From Bradyrhizobium sp. CCGUVB1N3 (GTDB lineage: Bacteria; Pseudomonadota; Alphaproteobacteria; Rhizobiales; Xanthobacteraceae): a stretch of 64,000 nt of DNA. This document shows positions 30,354 through 39,386 of this stretch, piece by piece. Every line of letters starts with the position of its first letter. The stretch's first letter is position 1. The translations under genes were made by a program, and so were the position numbers. The stretch is taken from NCBI RefSeq assembly GCF_024199925.1, contig NZ_JANADR010000001.1:7877501-7941500 (forward strand). The letters run 5' to 3'. The notes under the pieces were generated by a model. That model had not been told where the DNA came from, ran no database searches, and worked only from the letters and a program-made list of their open reading frames with translations.

Positions 30354-31961
30354 CTACATTCTGAAGATGCCATAATGTGGCACTTCGATTGGAGTATTAA
30401 GCGAAGCACTCAATGCGATTGAGAGTGCGTTTCTGGTGTCTATGGGATCAAGAATGCCGTCATCCCAAAGCTCGGATGTTGCATAATAGGCACTCGATCG
30501 CTCCCGATACTCTTCCAAAAGTGGCTCTCGAATGGCCGCTAGTTCTTGGTCGGACAAACGCCCGCCGTCGCGGGCCAATTGCCTCGCCTTGACATGGGTT
30601 AGCACGCCAGCCGCTTGCTCCGCCCCCATGGCCGAAATCTGAGAGTGTGGCCAAGTAAACATAAAGCGTGGATCGAAGGCTCGACCAGCCATGGCGTATG
30701 TCCCCGCTCCATGAGAGCCGTTGCAAATCACTGTAAGTTTCGGGACCTCCGCTCCGGAGACGGCCATGATGAGCTTGGCACCGTCCTTCGTGATGCCGCG
30801 CTCTTCGTATTCCCGTCCAACCATGAAGCCGGTGGTGTTCTGCAGGAAGAGCAAAGGCGTCCGGTTGTTGTCGCAGAGTTGTATGAAGTGGGCGCCCTTC
30901 AGAACACTGTCGTTCTGCAACACGCCGTTGTTTGCGATAACCCCGATCTGGTATCCATGGAGTCGCGCGAAACCGCATACCAGGGATTGGCCATAGCGGG
31001 CCTGGTACTCGTGGAACCGGCTGCCATCAACGAGGCGCGCGATGATCTCTCGCATGTCGAACTGAGCGCGAGGATCCTTTGGAATAATGCCGTATAGTTC
31101 GGCTGGACCATAGGCGGGAGGCTCCGGAGCAGATTGAGCAATCGCTTCTTTCGTTGGACGCTTCATCTGAGCAATGATGTCCCGCGCAATGGAAATTGCA
31201 TGCATCTCGGAAGTCGCGAAATAGTCACTCGTTCCCGAAACGCTCGTATGCATGCGAGCGCCACCAAGCTCTTCTGCAGATACCACCTCTCCGGTGGCGG
31301 CCTTTACGACTGGAGGTCCGCCGAGAAAGATGGCCCCGGTCCCCTGCACGATGATATTGTAATCGCTCAGCGCCGGAACGTAGGCTCCTCCCGCGGTACA
31401 GTGCCCCATTACGATGGCAACCTGCGGCACCCCCATCTTGGAGAGGACTGATTGGTTACGCAGAATTCGACCTGCGTGATAGCGATCAGCGAAGAACTCT
31501 GCCTGCAAAGGCAAGAATCCGCCGGCGCAGTCACAAAGATGAACCACCATCAGGCGGTTCTCAATTGCGATATCCAAGGCGCGTACGATCTTCTTCACCG
31601 ATAGTGGATACCAAGCGCCGCCCTTCACACTGGCATCATCCGCATGAACAATGACCTCGCGACCCGCCACTATGCCGATGCCGACGATCTGCGCTGCACA
31701 CGGCACCTCGCCCGCGTAGGCCTTGTGGGCAGCGAGCGTCGAAAGCTCGAGAAACGGAGTGTGGGGATCAAGCAACGCCTCGATCCGATCACGAACGAAT
31801 TGCTTGTTTTGCTGCCGCAGGCGCCCGAGGTCTCGTGCCGGTCGGTCGAAGCGAGCTGAACGCTGGCGCTCCTTCAATTCGGTCGCAAGTCGTCGGTTAT
31901 GGAGCTCGTTGAGGCGAAATTCTTGCGACTTGGTGTCCACCCGGGAAACAATCCGCTGCAC
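30354..31961 (-). CDS. Acyl-CoA carboxylase, carboxyltransferase (beta) subunit
   Basis: A 535-residue crotonase-fold carboxyltransferase of the methylcrotonyl-/geranyl-/propionyl-CoA carboxylase group. Landmarks are RDRIEALLDPHTPFLELSTLAA, GHCTAGGAYVPALSDYNIIV, IFLGGPPVVKAATGE, NNGVLQNDSVLKGAHFIQLC and GSHGAGTYAMAGRAFDPRF. It moves carboxyl from biotin to an acyl-CoA. It starts with GTG one base after the biotin-carrier stop codon, so the three carboxylase genes form a tight operon. The motif set is closest to methylcrotonyl-CoA carboxylase, but the substrate cannot be fixed from sequence. This operon is unusual inside a symbiosis island. Confidence 0.88.
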   Translation of the reverse strand: MQRIVSRVDTKSQEFRLNELHNRRLATELKERQRSARFDRPARDLGRLRQQNKQFVRDRIEALLDPHTPFLELSTLAAHKAYAGEVPCAAQIVGIGIVAGREVIVHADDASVKGGAWYPLSVKKIVRALDIAIENRLMVVHLCDCAGGFLPLQAEFFADRYHAGRILRNQSVLSKMGVPQVAIVMGHCTAGGAYVPALSDYNIIVQGTGAIFLGGPPVVKAATGEVVSAEELGGARMHTSVSGTSDYFATSEMHAISIARDIIAQMKRPTKEAIAQSAPEPPAYGPAELYGIIPKDPRAQFDMREIIARLVDGSRFHEYQARYGQSLVCGFARLHGYQIGVIANNGVLQNDSVLKGAHFIQLCDNNRTPLLFLQNTTGFMVGREYEERGITKDGAKLIMAVSGAEVPKLTVICNGSHGAGTYAMAGRAFDPRFMFTWPHSQISAMGAEQAAGVLTHVKARQLARDGGRLSDQELAAIREPLLEEYRERSSAYYATSELWDDGILDPIDTRNALSIALSASLNTPIEVPHYGIFRM

Positions 31962-31962
31962 G

Positions 31963-32466
31963 TCAGCGCCCTTCCTCGGAAAATGTAACCAGCGCGGAGT
32001 CTCGCTCGAAACTGTCGCCTACGCCAAAATGAATGCGCTCGACCACACCGCCCCGAGGAGCGCGTACGACGAATTCCAATTTCATGCTTTCGACCAACAT
32101 CAGCGTCGCGCCTGCAGACACGACATCACCACGCGAAACCTTGGTTGCAATCACGACTCCAGGCATCGGTGCGCGAGCCACAAGATGGCTCGCCTGATCA
32201 TCCAAGCAAGCGAGCGTTCGCAGTTGATCGCGATATCGTAAAATGTACGTCCTGCCGCGGATATGCAGGTAAAGCATATCGCCGTCGATTGCGAATTTGA
32301 CCGGAATGGTGGCGCTCGCAATGACAAGGGTACCGCTGCCGTCAAATTCGTGTGAAAACGACACCGGCGCAAATACCTCGTCGTCCAGGTGAAGACGATA
32401 GCCGTGTTGGCTGGGTGAAAGCCATAATTCATGGTTCTCGGCATCAAGCGCAAAGGAGTGCTTCAC
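31963..32466 (-). CDS. Biotin carboxyl carrier protein of the acyl-CoA carboxylase
   Basis: A 167-residue protein with a beta-rich N-terminal part (LVIASATIPVKFAIDG, LYLHIRGRTYILRY) and a C-terminal biotinyl domain: APMPGVVIATKVSRGDVVSAG, then LVESMKLEFVVRAPRGGVV, where the lysine of ESMKLE is the biotin site. In most methylcrotonyl-type carboxylases this is the C-terminal end of the alpha subunit. Here it is a separate gene with its own GTG start and ribosome binding site (GGAGAA), one base after the stop of the biotin carboxylase gene. Function should be unaffected if both are translated. Confidence 0.85.
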   Translation of the reverse strand: MKHSFALDAENHELWLSPSQHGYRLHLDDEVFAPVSFSHEFDGSGTLVIASATIPVKFAIDGDMLYLHIRGRTYILRYRDQLRTLACLDDQASHLVARAPMPGVVIATKVSRGDVVSAGATLMLVESMKLEFVVRAPRGGVVERIHFGVGDSFERDSALVTFSEEGR

Positions 32467-32467
32467 C

Positions 32468-33943
32468 TCAATTTCTCCACTTGCCGATCTCTGCGTGGAG
32501 CGTGGGCACGGCGTCTGCTGAATCGCGAACGGGCCTCGTCAGGAGCGCGGCGGCCGCTAGGACGGCGGGTAGGTCGCTCGCACATTGGCCAGCCGCCACG
32601 TGCGGGTTTTCATCGAGATAGCCGGTATGAATCTGTCCGCTCAAAAACGTCTCGTCAGCGAACAGACGCGCAAGGAAATCTACGTTTGTCTCGCAGCCAA
32701 GAAGCACAAACTCGCGCATTATGCGTTCCGACGCTAATGCGGCGTCACGGCGCGTAGACGAATGTACAACGACCTTTGCGAGCATGGGATCGAAAGCCGT
32801 CGTGATCTGCTGACCTTGAACAATGCCGCTGTCGATTCGTACCCCCTCGCGCTGAGGGTACTCCAGCATGAGTATCTTTCCGGTCGTCGGAACGTAGTCG
32901 CGTTCAGGAGCTTCAGCGTATATTCTGGCCTCAATCGCGTGGCCTTTTGAGACGATATCGGACTGTGAAAGGCGAAGCGGGCGACCTGCGGCGATATGAA
33001 GTTGCTCGGCAACGAGATCGACGCCGGTGACCATCTCGGTTACAGGATGCTCAACCTGAAGCCGAGTATTCATCTCGAGGAAGTGAAATTCACTCCCATC
33101 GAAGATGAATTCGACGGTTCCAGCATTTCGATAGTTAGCACTACGAGCGATGCCGACCGCGATTTCGCAGACCTCTTTGCGCAACTCTGGCGACAAGGCA
33201 GGTGAGGGTGTCTCCTCAATGATTTTCTGGAAGCGGCGTTGCACCGAGCACTCTCGTTCGAAAAGGTGGATCACGTTTCCGAAGGAATCGCCTAGCACCT
33301 GCACTTCGATGTGGCGTGGGGTTTCGGCATATCGCTCGACATAGAGCCGGCCATCATCGAAGTAACGTAGCCCCTCACGGCGCGCGTGAGCGATCGCGTC
33401 ATCAAGGGTGTCGAGATTGCGAACAATCCGCATGCCCTTGCCGCCGCCGCCAGCGGAAGGTTTGACCAGTAAAGGTAGGCCAAGGGCCTGCGCTCTGGAA
33501 TGGAAGGTCTCTGGATCGTCTTCCTCGACGGCGGAAGGCGCGACGGGAAAACCACTCCGCTGAACAAAACGGCGGGCGCGAATTTTATCGCCCATCAGTT
33601 CGATGCTTTCCGAACTCGGCCCGACGAATGCAATGCCTGCCCGTTCAACAGCTCTCGCAAACTCCGCGCTCTCCGACAGAAATCCATAGCCGGGATGCAA
33701 GGCGCCGACCCTTGCTCTACAGGCGCAGGCGACGATTTGATCGGCATCGAGATAGGCCGCGATCGGGGAACAACCGTCGATGGCGATCGCGGTATCCGCC
33801 ATGGAAACCGCTGGCGTGTCTGCATCGACATCGTGATAGACGATTGCGGAACGTAACCCCAATTTGCGCAACGTCTTGATGATGCGCACGGCTATCTCGC
33901 CCCTATTGGCGATCAGGACCGTATCGAAGGGTAGTGTCTGCAT
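32468..33943 (-). CDS. Biotin carboxylase subunit of the acyl-CoA carboxylase
   Basis: A 491-residue ATP-grasp enzyme that carboxylates biotin with bicarbonate and ATP. Motifs are FDTVLIANRGEIAVRIIKTL at the N-terminus, ADQIVACACRARVGALHPGYGFLSE, KPSAGGGGKGMRIVR (ATP binding), ERDCSVQRR-like ERECSVQRRFQKIIEETPSP and EMNTRLQVEHPVTEMVTGVDLV. ATG 33943 is chosen because the family starts just before the LIANRGEIA motif; the frame is open to 34024 but without ATG. It is the first gene of the three-gene carboxylase operon. The C-terminus ends at GKWRN, where relatives continue into the biotin carrier domain. Confidence 0.88.
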   Translation of the reverse strand: MQTLPFDTVLIANRGEIAVRIIKTLRKLGLRSAIVYHDVDADTPAVSMADTAIAIDGCSPIAAYLDADQIVACACRARVGALHPGYGFLSESAEFARAVERAGIAFVGPSSESIELMGDKIRARRFVQRSGFPVAPSAVEEDDPETFHSRAQALGLPLLVKPSAGGGGKGMRIVRNLDTLDDAIAHARREGLRYFDDGRLYVERYAETPRHIEVQVLGDSFGNVIHLFERECSVQRRFQKIIEETPSPALSPELRKEVCEIAVGIARSANYRNAGTVEFIFDGSEFHFLEMNTRLQVEHPVTEMVTGVDLVAEQLHIAAGRPLRLSQSDIVSKGHAIEARIYAEAPERDYVPTTGKILMLEYPQREGVRIDSGIVQGQQITTAFDPMLAKVVVHSSTRRDAALASERIMREFVLLGCETNVDFLARLFADETFLSGQIHTGYLDENPHVAAGQCASDLPAVLAAAALLTRPVRDSADAVPTLHAEIGKWRN

Positions 33944-34099
33944 CGCGTATTCGTCCGAGGAGGTCGGAATTCCGACGTTCGATAGCTGTTGGTCGACGAG
34001 CAAGTGCACGCGATCGTCACGCAAAGGCGAAATAGCAGCGATGCCCTTTGGATCGGGCTCGAGCGAGGCCGACCCGGACCAATCGAAGCCGCGCCGAAG

Positions 34100-34405
34100 T
34101 CATTTCGAGCCTGCTTTTGCCTTTGCGCTATCATGCGTTGACATCACGTAGCGACACGGATCACTCAAGCTGGTGAACTTCGTTCGGAGACAAGCAGTGA
34201 TTGCGTCCGCATCCGGTATGACGCTGCTGCAGAGCCGAAACACGTCCGGCGTGCAAGCCCTCTGCTCCTCCTCCGTTGCCGGTTTATCTCGGGCGACGGC
34301 GCGCTCGAAGGTGAGAGAGAGCATGGTCGCAAACGCAACGAAAGCTATTGCATTGCAACCGGTTCTATAGGCCCAGAGAGCGAGGGGACACAGGCTTCGA
34401 GTCAA
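34100..34405 (-). CDS. Small secreted cysteine-rich protein
   Basis: A 101-residue product. It appears to start with TTG at 34405, since AAAGAGGA lies five bases before it; an internal ATG at 34324 is the alternative. A signal-type hydrophobic segment (NAIAFVAFATMLSLTFERAVA) is followed by a four-cysteine module: EQRACTPDVFRLCSSVIPD, ITACLRTKFTSLSDPCRYVM. This spacing is common in small exported proteins of Bradyrhizobium and relatives whose role is unknown. It lies about 155 bases upstream of the biotin carboxylase start, on the same strand. Confidence 0.7.
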   Translation of the reverse strand: MTRSLCPLALWAYRTGCNAIAFVAFATMLSLTFERAVARDKPATEEEQRACTPDVFRLCSSVIPDADAITACLRTKFTSLSDPCRYVMSTHDSAKAKAGSK

Positions 34406-35608
34406 GAGATCCTCTTTGATGGTAGATTGGCGCCGTATTGAGCGTCGTGCGCGACGGTCAACGGCTCCTGCAAGAGAGAGTTGGCTAAGGGGTCAGATCA
34501 GCGACTACCGCGACAAGGCCACGCGGCTTAACTCACGGGACGGGGCGCTGCTCTGAGCCATAGTGACGGTGACTTCAAGTGAGCTCGAATGCATCCGAAA
34601 GCGACAGATGAGGGGCAATTGCAACGCGCGTCTCGGAACGGAGGTGATCTGCACGTCGCGCATTGTCATCAAAGTGTCCCGTGTCGGACACCCTGGTGAC
34701 GCGCAGGAGGGGTGCTGTATCGGACATGTCGGGTTTGTGACGATGAGCACGAACCACGATGCGAGATCGAATTGGCAAACTGAATGGATTGCTCTTGCGA
34801 TGGGCGACAAAGAGGTGCGCATGCTGGGCATCGAGTTCGGAGTCCCCGCTCTCTTTCGCCTGACTTGGCCAAAAGGTGGCAAGCAATTCGAGGTCTAAAG
34901 GAATTCGGCGATCGCTTTTTCGGGCGAGAGTGTCCGGATCCTGATAGCGTCGTTCGCGGTGAACAAGAAAAGGGTGGGACATTGGCGATCCTTGGATTCC
35001 TTGGAGACGTTGGCCTCGTCGGAGACCACCATCACTTGTTCGAGATCGTACAATTTGACGCCACGTGCGATTCAAGCCCTCCGAGCGGTTGGTTTGACGA
35101 AATTGTGTGAATTCGTATGGCGGCGGCAGGCACCTCATTCGCGACAATGTTTAGCGGGCAACGCGACAAGAAAGATGGAGGGTGAAACGATCTCGCGGCT
35201 CAGCCCACCAAATCGCAAAGTTGATCGTGGCCGATCCTGAGTGATTGCGAGGCAGAAGCTGACGTCAGTCGCCAAACCGGACCACTCGTCGACAAAAGGC
35301 AAAAAAGGCCCGTTCGCCGTCCACCCACGCGGAGATGACGCGAGCGGTCAAGCAGGCAAAGACGGTGGCATGAGAAGGGGTAGCGCGTCCGAAGCGAGCC
35401 GAACAAGCAGCTGTCAGCCCAACTTCGACATGCTCTATTGCTGCGTTGCGAATTGAAAGCCCATGTCCTCAGGCTCAATAAGGAGAGCAGGGTCGCGGCT
35501 GCAGCCCACTAGATTTGGTAGGCACCAAAGGAATAGCTTGAATCTTACGTAACGTCACATTGTAGGCGTGGAGAGCAGAACATGAACGGAATATGAAAGG
35601 TATGCACC
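34406..35608. other. 1.2-kb gene-poor spacer
   Basis: Open frames up to 190 codons occur on both strands, but they overlap in shadow fashion and carry no motif I recognise. This is probably eroded mobile-element or gene DNA. A half-match to a tts box on the minus strand (35259-35276) was considered and rejected. Confidence 0.4.
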
Positions 35609-36001
35609 ATGCATGAATGGCGCGTTTTTCAATTGAATACGCTCCCCACTTACGTGCTCGGCAGAGAGCATGGCATCGTGACGCCGGCTGCCGACTATCC
35701 TCTCGCCAATAATTGCGGCCGGTCTAAGGAAGACGAGCAAGAGCAGGCCAAAAATATATGGGCGGACTGCTTCGCACCTCAGGATCGGATCAAGTACATC
35801 CGCAAAAATCGCTCGCAGTTTGAGTTCCGCGACTACAATCAGATGACGGACGTCGTGCGGGGCCGCTGCTTCACCGGTTGCGCATGGGAGCTAGTCAACT
35901 CGCGCAATCGATTCAGGGTAAGGGCGTGGCGCGTCGTCCTATTGTTCTGCCTGGCCACATGGTTGGCCATTGTCTTCGCCGTGGTTCGAGCAGTCAGTTG
36001 A
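35609..36001 (+). CDS. 130-residue protein with a C-terminal membrane anchor
   Basis: ATG 35609 follows AAAGGT. The product has a soluble, charged N-terminal part (MHEWRVFQLNTLPTYVLGRE, SKEDEQEQAKNIWADCFAP, FEFRDYNQMTDVVRGRCF) and ends with one hydrophobic helix (RVVLLFCLATWLAIVFAVV) at about residues 108-126, followed by only four residues. This is the layout of a tail-anchored inner-membrane protein. I do not recognise the family. No partner gene is adjacent. Confidence 0.6.
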   Translation: MHEWRVFQLNTLPTYVLGREHGIVTPAADYPLANNCGRSKEDEQEQAKNIWADCFAPQDRIKYIRKNRSQFEFRDYNQMTDVVRGRCFTGCAWELVNSRNRFRVRAWRVVLLFCLATWLAIVFAVVRAVS

Positions 36002-36389
36002 ACGTTGGCACGCGAAGCCATCACAAGCAGAGGGACCTGAGCATTGGTTCGGACCGAGAAGTGTCGAGGAGCGTGCGAACATCTGCGAGTCCGGCACTCG
36101 CTGGCAATCCGTCGAGCCAAGAGTTCGTCAAACGAGGTTGTCGTCCGCCCATCGGTGCAGAGGCCGGCATGGGCGATGCGTTGGCTTATGTGAGCGCACC
36201 AGCGGTGCCGGAAATCGGTCGGTCTGGCGCGACTTCGACGATCGAGTGATGAGACCAGATATCGGCGATCTGCCGAAAGTCGCCTCGGACGCGTCGAGCC
36301 GCCCACGCTAGGGCGAAAGCAGCTCGAGTTCTCTTTTTGGAATTGTGATGACTGTTCGTGTTACAACGAGGGGCGAGGTCTATTAGTAT
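36002..36389. other. Spacer without recognised genes
   Basis: The intergenic stretch between convergent genes shows no recognised coding or regulatory feature. Confidence 0.35.
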
Positions 36390-37028
36390 TCAAGTGGCAG
36401 CCACAAGGGCGATAATCAACTTAACGAGAAGACCAAGTTCGATTTGAGTAAAAGATGCACGTCCTAGGATGAGTTTGGCGATGTCTGTCCGGTTGGAAGG
36501 AGTTCGCAAGCTTGGGGGTAACGCCAAGACTGCTTCATCAAAAAGCCGTCCCAGCTTCAAAAGCTGTTCCGGCTCGTACAGTGTGCCGTACTCCTGCTCG
36601 ATGCGGTTCGCTTTCCCTCCTGTGACTGCACTATCAGTTTGTTCGTCAACTTTCGAGTTCATGTCGAGCTTCGCCGATACCAGCTCGTTTGTAAGTGCAT
36701 TGAGGAGCCGAGTTGCTTCAAGCGCGCTCTGGTCCTCGCAGATCAGTCTTGCAATCTCTTCGATTTGTAACTCGATCCTCTGTTTAAGGTGTTGAACACG
36801 GGAATTGCAGCAACGTGAGAGCGCAGCACGCTCTCCAGGCGGCGCAGTGGAGATATGTGGGTCAGCATCAGCTTTCAGTCGAACGGGAGATGAATTGGCG
36901 AAAGCGAGAAAAGGAAGAGCGAAATATCGAAGGAGCTGCGTAAAAAAACCAAATGCCATCACCCGATATGCTTGGTTCAGGCGCTCAACTGCCCTCGATT
37001 TTCGAGATACGTACACTGTCAAAGTCAT
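36390..37028 (-). CDS. Unknown 212-residue protein behind a nod box (FDEAV family)
   Basis: ATG 37028 is chosen because GAGG lies at good distance in front of it; the frame is open to 37190, and an internal ATG at 36959 would give a signal-peptide-like start. Parts in order: basic N-terminus (MTLTVYVSRKSRAVERLNQA), a hydrophobic segment (MAFGFFTQLLRYFALPFLAF), a helical region (LKQRIELQIEEIARLICEDQ), and the conserved C-terminal block (KLGRLFDEAVLALPPSLRTP, NRTDIAKLILGR, ELGLLVKLIIALVA) shared with the 73-residue protein at 6278-6499. A nod box on the same strand ends about 240 bases upstream, so flavonoid/NodD control is likely. Function unknown; a membrane-attached or exported protein is possible. 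Confidence 0.7.
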   Translation of the reverse strand: MTLTVYVSRKSRAVERLNQAYRVMAFGFFTQLLRYFALPFLAFANSSPVRLKADADPHISTAPPGERAALSRCCNSRVQHLKQRIELQIEEIARLICEDQSALEATRLLNALTNELVSAKLDMNSKVDEQTDSAVTGGKANRIEQEYGTLYEPEQLLKLGRLFDEAVLALPPSLRTPSNRTDIAKLILGRASFTQIELGLLVKLIIALVAAT

Positions 37029-37271
37029 AGCTGCCTCATGCATCGTTCTGGTACACGAATCTTCTATTGCGACGCGCTGGCCTCCAGCGCGCGGGAGGAT
37101 GCTGCCCGATAAGACCTGCTGATAACCGTTCGAAAGGCCTTCCTGGAGCCTTACCGTTGAACAGGTGGCGAATGAGTCCACCTGGAGCAACTGCCCTCAA
37201 CAGTCGACGATTAATCCTCACGACCAGCTCCATCTCCGAGCTCAAGCGCTGCGTTGACTAGCAGCATTCAT

Positions 37272-37322
37272 TGGGATTGGTAAAATAGATTGTTGTGATG
37301 CAGCGCATTCACCCCATGGATA
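37272..37322 (-). promoter_or_regulatory. Nod box (reverse strand) upstream of the unknown FDEAV gene
   Basis: Read on the minus strand the element is TATCCATGGGGTGAATG, six bases, then ATCACAACAATCTATTTTAC and CAATCCC. It matches the nod-box consensus at ATCCA, GnATG, ATC, ACAATC and ATTTTACCAATC. It points to lower coordinates, towards the gene starting at 37028. Confidence 0.88.
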
Positions 37323-37780
37323 GAATGAGCGAGCAATGGCGTAGTCCGGATTACGTCCGCGGCAATTGAAATGCCGTTGATGCCGCGCTACGACCACGAT
37401 TCTTTCGCGCCTGGTCGAGCTTGGCGCTGCGGAGTTGCCGAACGGTGGGCCAAGGAGCGAGTGTTCTCGCGCTACGACACAGACTAGGTGAAGCAGAGGA
37501 AATGGTCGCCTTCGAATAAGTCTGACTTCGAATCGAGGGGGAGAGCTGACCGGCGGATTGAGACAGAATTTCGGCAGCAAGCCCCTCGATCACGGAATGC
37601 GGAATCCCTGCACGTTGGTCAGGGCACGATGCAATTCCGAGTAATCACTGGTCGTTCGATCGCCGCTCGTTGACGCGATGGCGCCGCGCCCTCGAAGCAT
37701 AGCTGGGTCGGCAGCTTACGTTCGAGGCGCGGCGTATGGCTTTGACAAGTGGTTCTGTCGAACGTCTGGCGAAACGTGCC
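37323..37780. other. Spacer without recognised genes
   Basis: Short frames only, with no motif. A nod box at the left border points leftwards, away from this stretch. Confidence 0.35.
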
Positions 37781-38700
37781 TTACAAGGCTAGCCGGACGC
37801 AGGGTGAGTTTTCAGCAAGCCTGAGCGTGGCGGGCGTTCCGAGAACAATTCGCGACATGAATCCAAGGTCGTGCACAATCCAGCGGATGCCTGTCGCAAC
37901 CACAATGATCGTCACGCCAAGCGCAATCGCGACGGCAATTCTGGTCGGGAGATCCCAGAGTTCTCCGAACTGGACCAGGTCCATAAGACGGAAGACGCTC
38001 GCTTGGAGGAGGTAAAGGAGCAGCGTGCTCTGACCCAGGTCCATTGCGATAAAGCGAGCGACCCGACTTGAACCACAAAAGTTCCAGCATCGCAGCACAA
38101 GTCCCGCGGCGACAGCAGAGGCAGCTGCAGAGCTAACGAACATTAGCAATACTTGTTTGGCCGACTGAACATCGTCAATCAGAACGAGATTGTTGTACGC
38201 ATAAGTCTCCTTGCCGCAAGCAAGAAAGCACGCGCAAGCCAGACCAAAGAGCAAGAGGAGCGAAAGAGAATTGTAGCGCACGGGGGCGCTCGTCCGCCAG
38301 TCAGAAGACCTGGCAAGCAAGAACCGAGGCAGAAGAATGGGTAAGTGTACCTGATCAGGGGGACTATCGAAAATGTGACCGGTGCGAGTGCGATCAGAAC
38401 AGCAGACATGGCTATCATCCATGTCGATCGCAGATTGGCGACGATGAGAAGCCCAACGAGAACAAAGGAAGCAAAGGTTGCCCATTTTCGCAAAAGTGCG
38501 CCCGAGGAAAGATATCCGCTGATTGCCATAAAGAGAGGCATATGAAACATGTAGGTCGACTTGAAATATGCCGAATACCAATACTCATGATCTCTGTAGA
38601 TGACATATTGTAATAGGTGTCCAACGATCACCGGAATAATGAGAATCCCTTTGGCAAAATCAAAACTCAGATCCCCTGTCAGCTGAGCGCGAGCTACGTT
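37781..38700 (-). pseudogene. Acyltransferase-3 family membrane enzyme (NodX/NolL type), frameshifted
   Basis: Two minus-strand frames together give a multi-pass O-acyltransferase. The N-terminal part (from about 38700) reads FDFAKGILIIPVIVGHLLQY, FHMPLFMAISGYLSSGAL and TWMIAMSAVLIALAPVTF. The second frame continues with LLLLFGLACACFLACGKETY, FIAMDLGQSTLLLYLLQASV and IAVAIALGVTIIVVATGIRW. The aspartate/lysine start and GH motif (GHLLQY) are typical of the family that includes NodX and the fucose acetyltransferase NolL. There is no start codon ahead of the conserved N-terminus, and a frameshift lies at about 38250-38340, so it is inactive. Assignment to nolL itself is only a guess. Confidence 0.7.
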
Positions 38701-39386
38701 CTGTTGACGCTGTTGCTATCTGATCAGTCATCAAGCCTCTAACCGCTTCTTTCCAGCATCCGTTAACGGATTGGCCGGTTCGGTTCTGCCCTATTTCCGT
38801 TCTCAATGGAAGATGACCGCGACTCTCGATGTCGCTTTGTAGATTTCAACGCTCTTCGGATGCAGCCGGATCGACGCAATGAGTCCATTGTCGATCCGGA
38901 ACGTGCGTACAATCTACAACGTTAGGTAATCGGATTCCTGGCGCACGGCTATCTGCTTCAGATGCCTAGCAATAGAACGTTCGTGGAGTCGTTAGGATTG
39001 AATTCGCGGATCGCCCATGTTCAGCAACTCTCGATCGTACCCGCCGCCATTTTGAAAGTGGTATTAGGGCCTCGTCGCGCGATTAGATTGTGCACGCTTG
39101 GCATGTCTGTTGAAGACGCGTCACTGCAACCGGCAATGCAAGCGATCATAGCCTCTTGCGGGCGGCAATCGTCTCAAGGTTGTATCTGGTAAGATGCGGT
39201 AAGTGGGGACATGCCGGGCTCCTACATTTCCCGCGGCCGCCCCACGAGGGTTCGAAGAGCGTGCCCCCGATACGGATCGCTCAGACAAGCGGAAATCTGA
39301 AACTCCCGCCAATGCGCGGAAATTGTCATGTTGCGGAATATATGGCAGGTTCTATCTAAGCGTAGTTTAATCGACCGGACGGTCGA
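38701..39386. other. Spacer upstream of the large kinase
   Basis: No gene recognised. A GGACGGTCGA stretch just before 39387 probably serves as ribosome binding region of the kinase gene. Confidence 0.35.

Noticed and set aside
35255..35272. Minus-strand GTCAGCTTCTGCCTCGCAAT as a tts box
   Set aside because: The first ten bases fit but the second half does not, and no recognisable gene follows on that strand.
38678..38695. GTCAGCTGAGCGCGAGCT as a tts box on the plus strand
   Set aside because: It lies inside the broken acyltransferase sequence, the central TT/TCG positions do not fit, and no gene starts at a suitable distance downstream.
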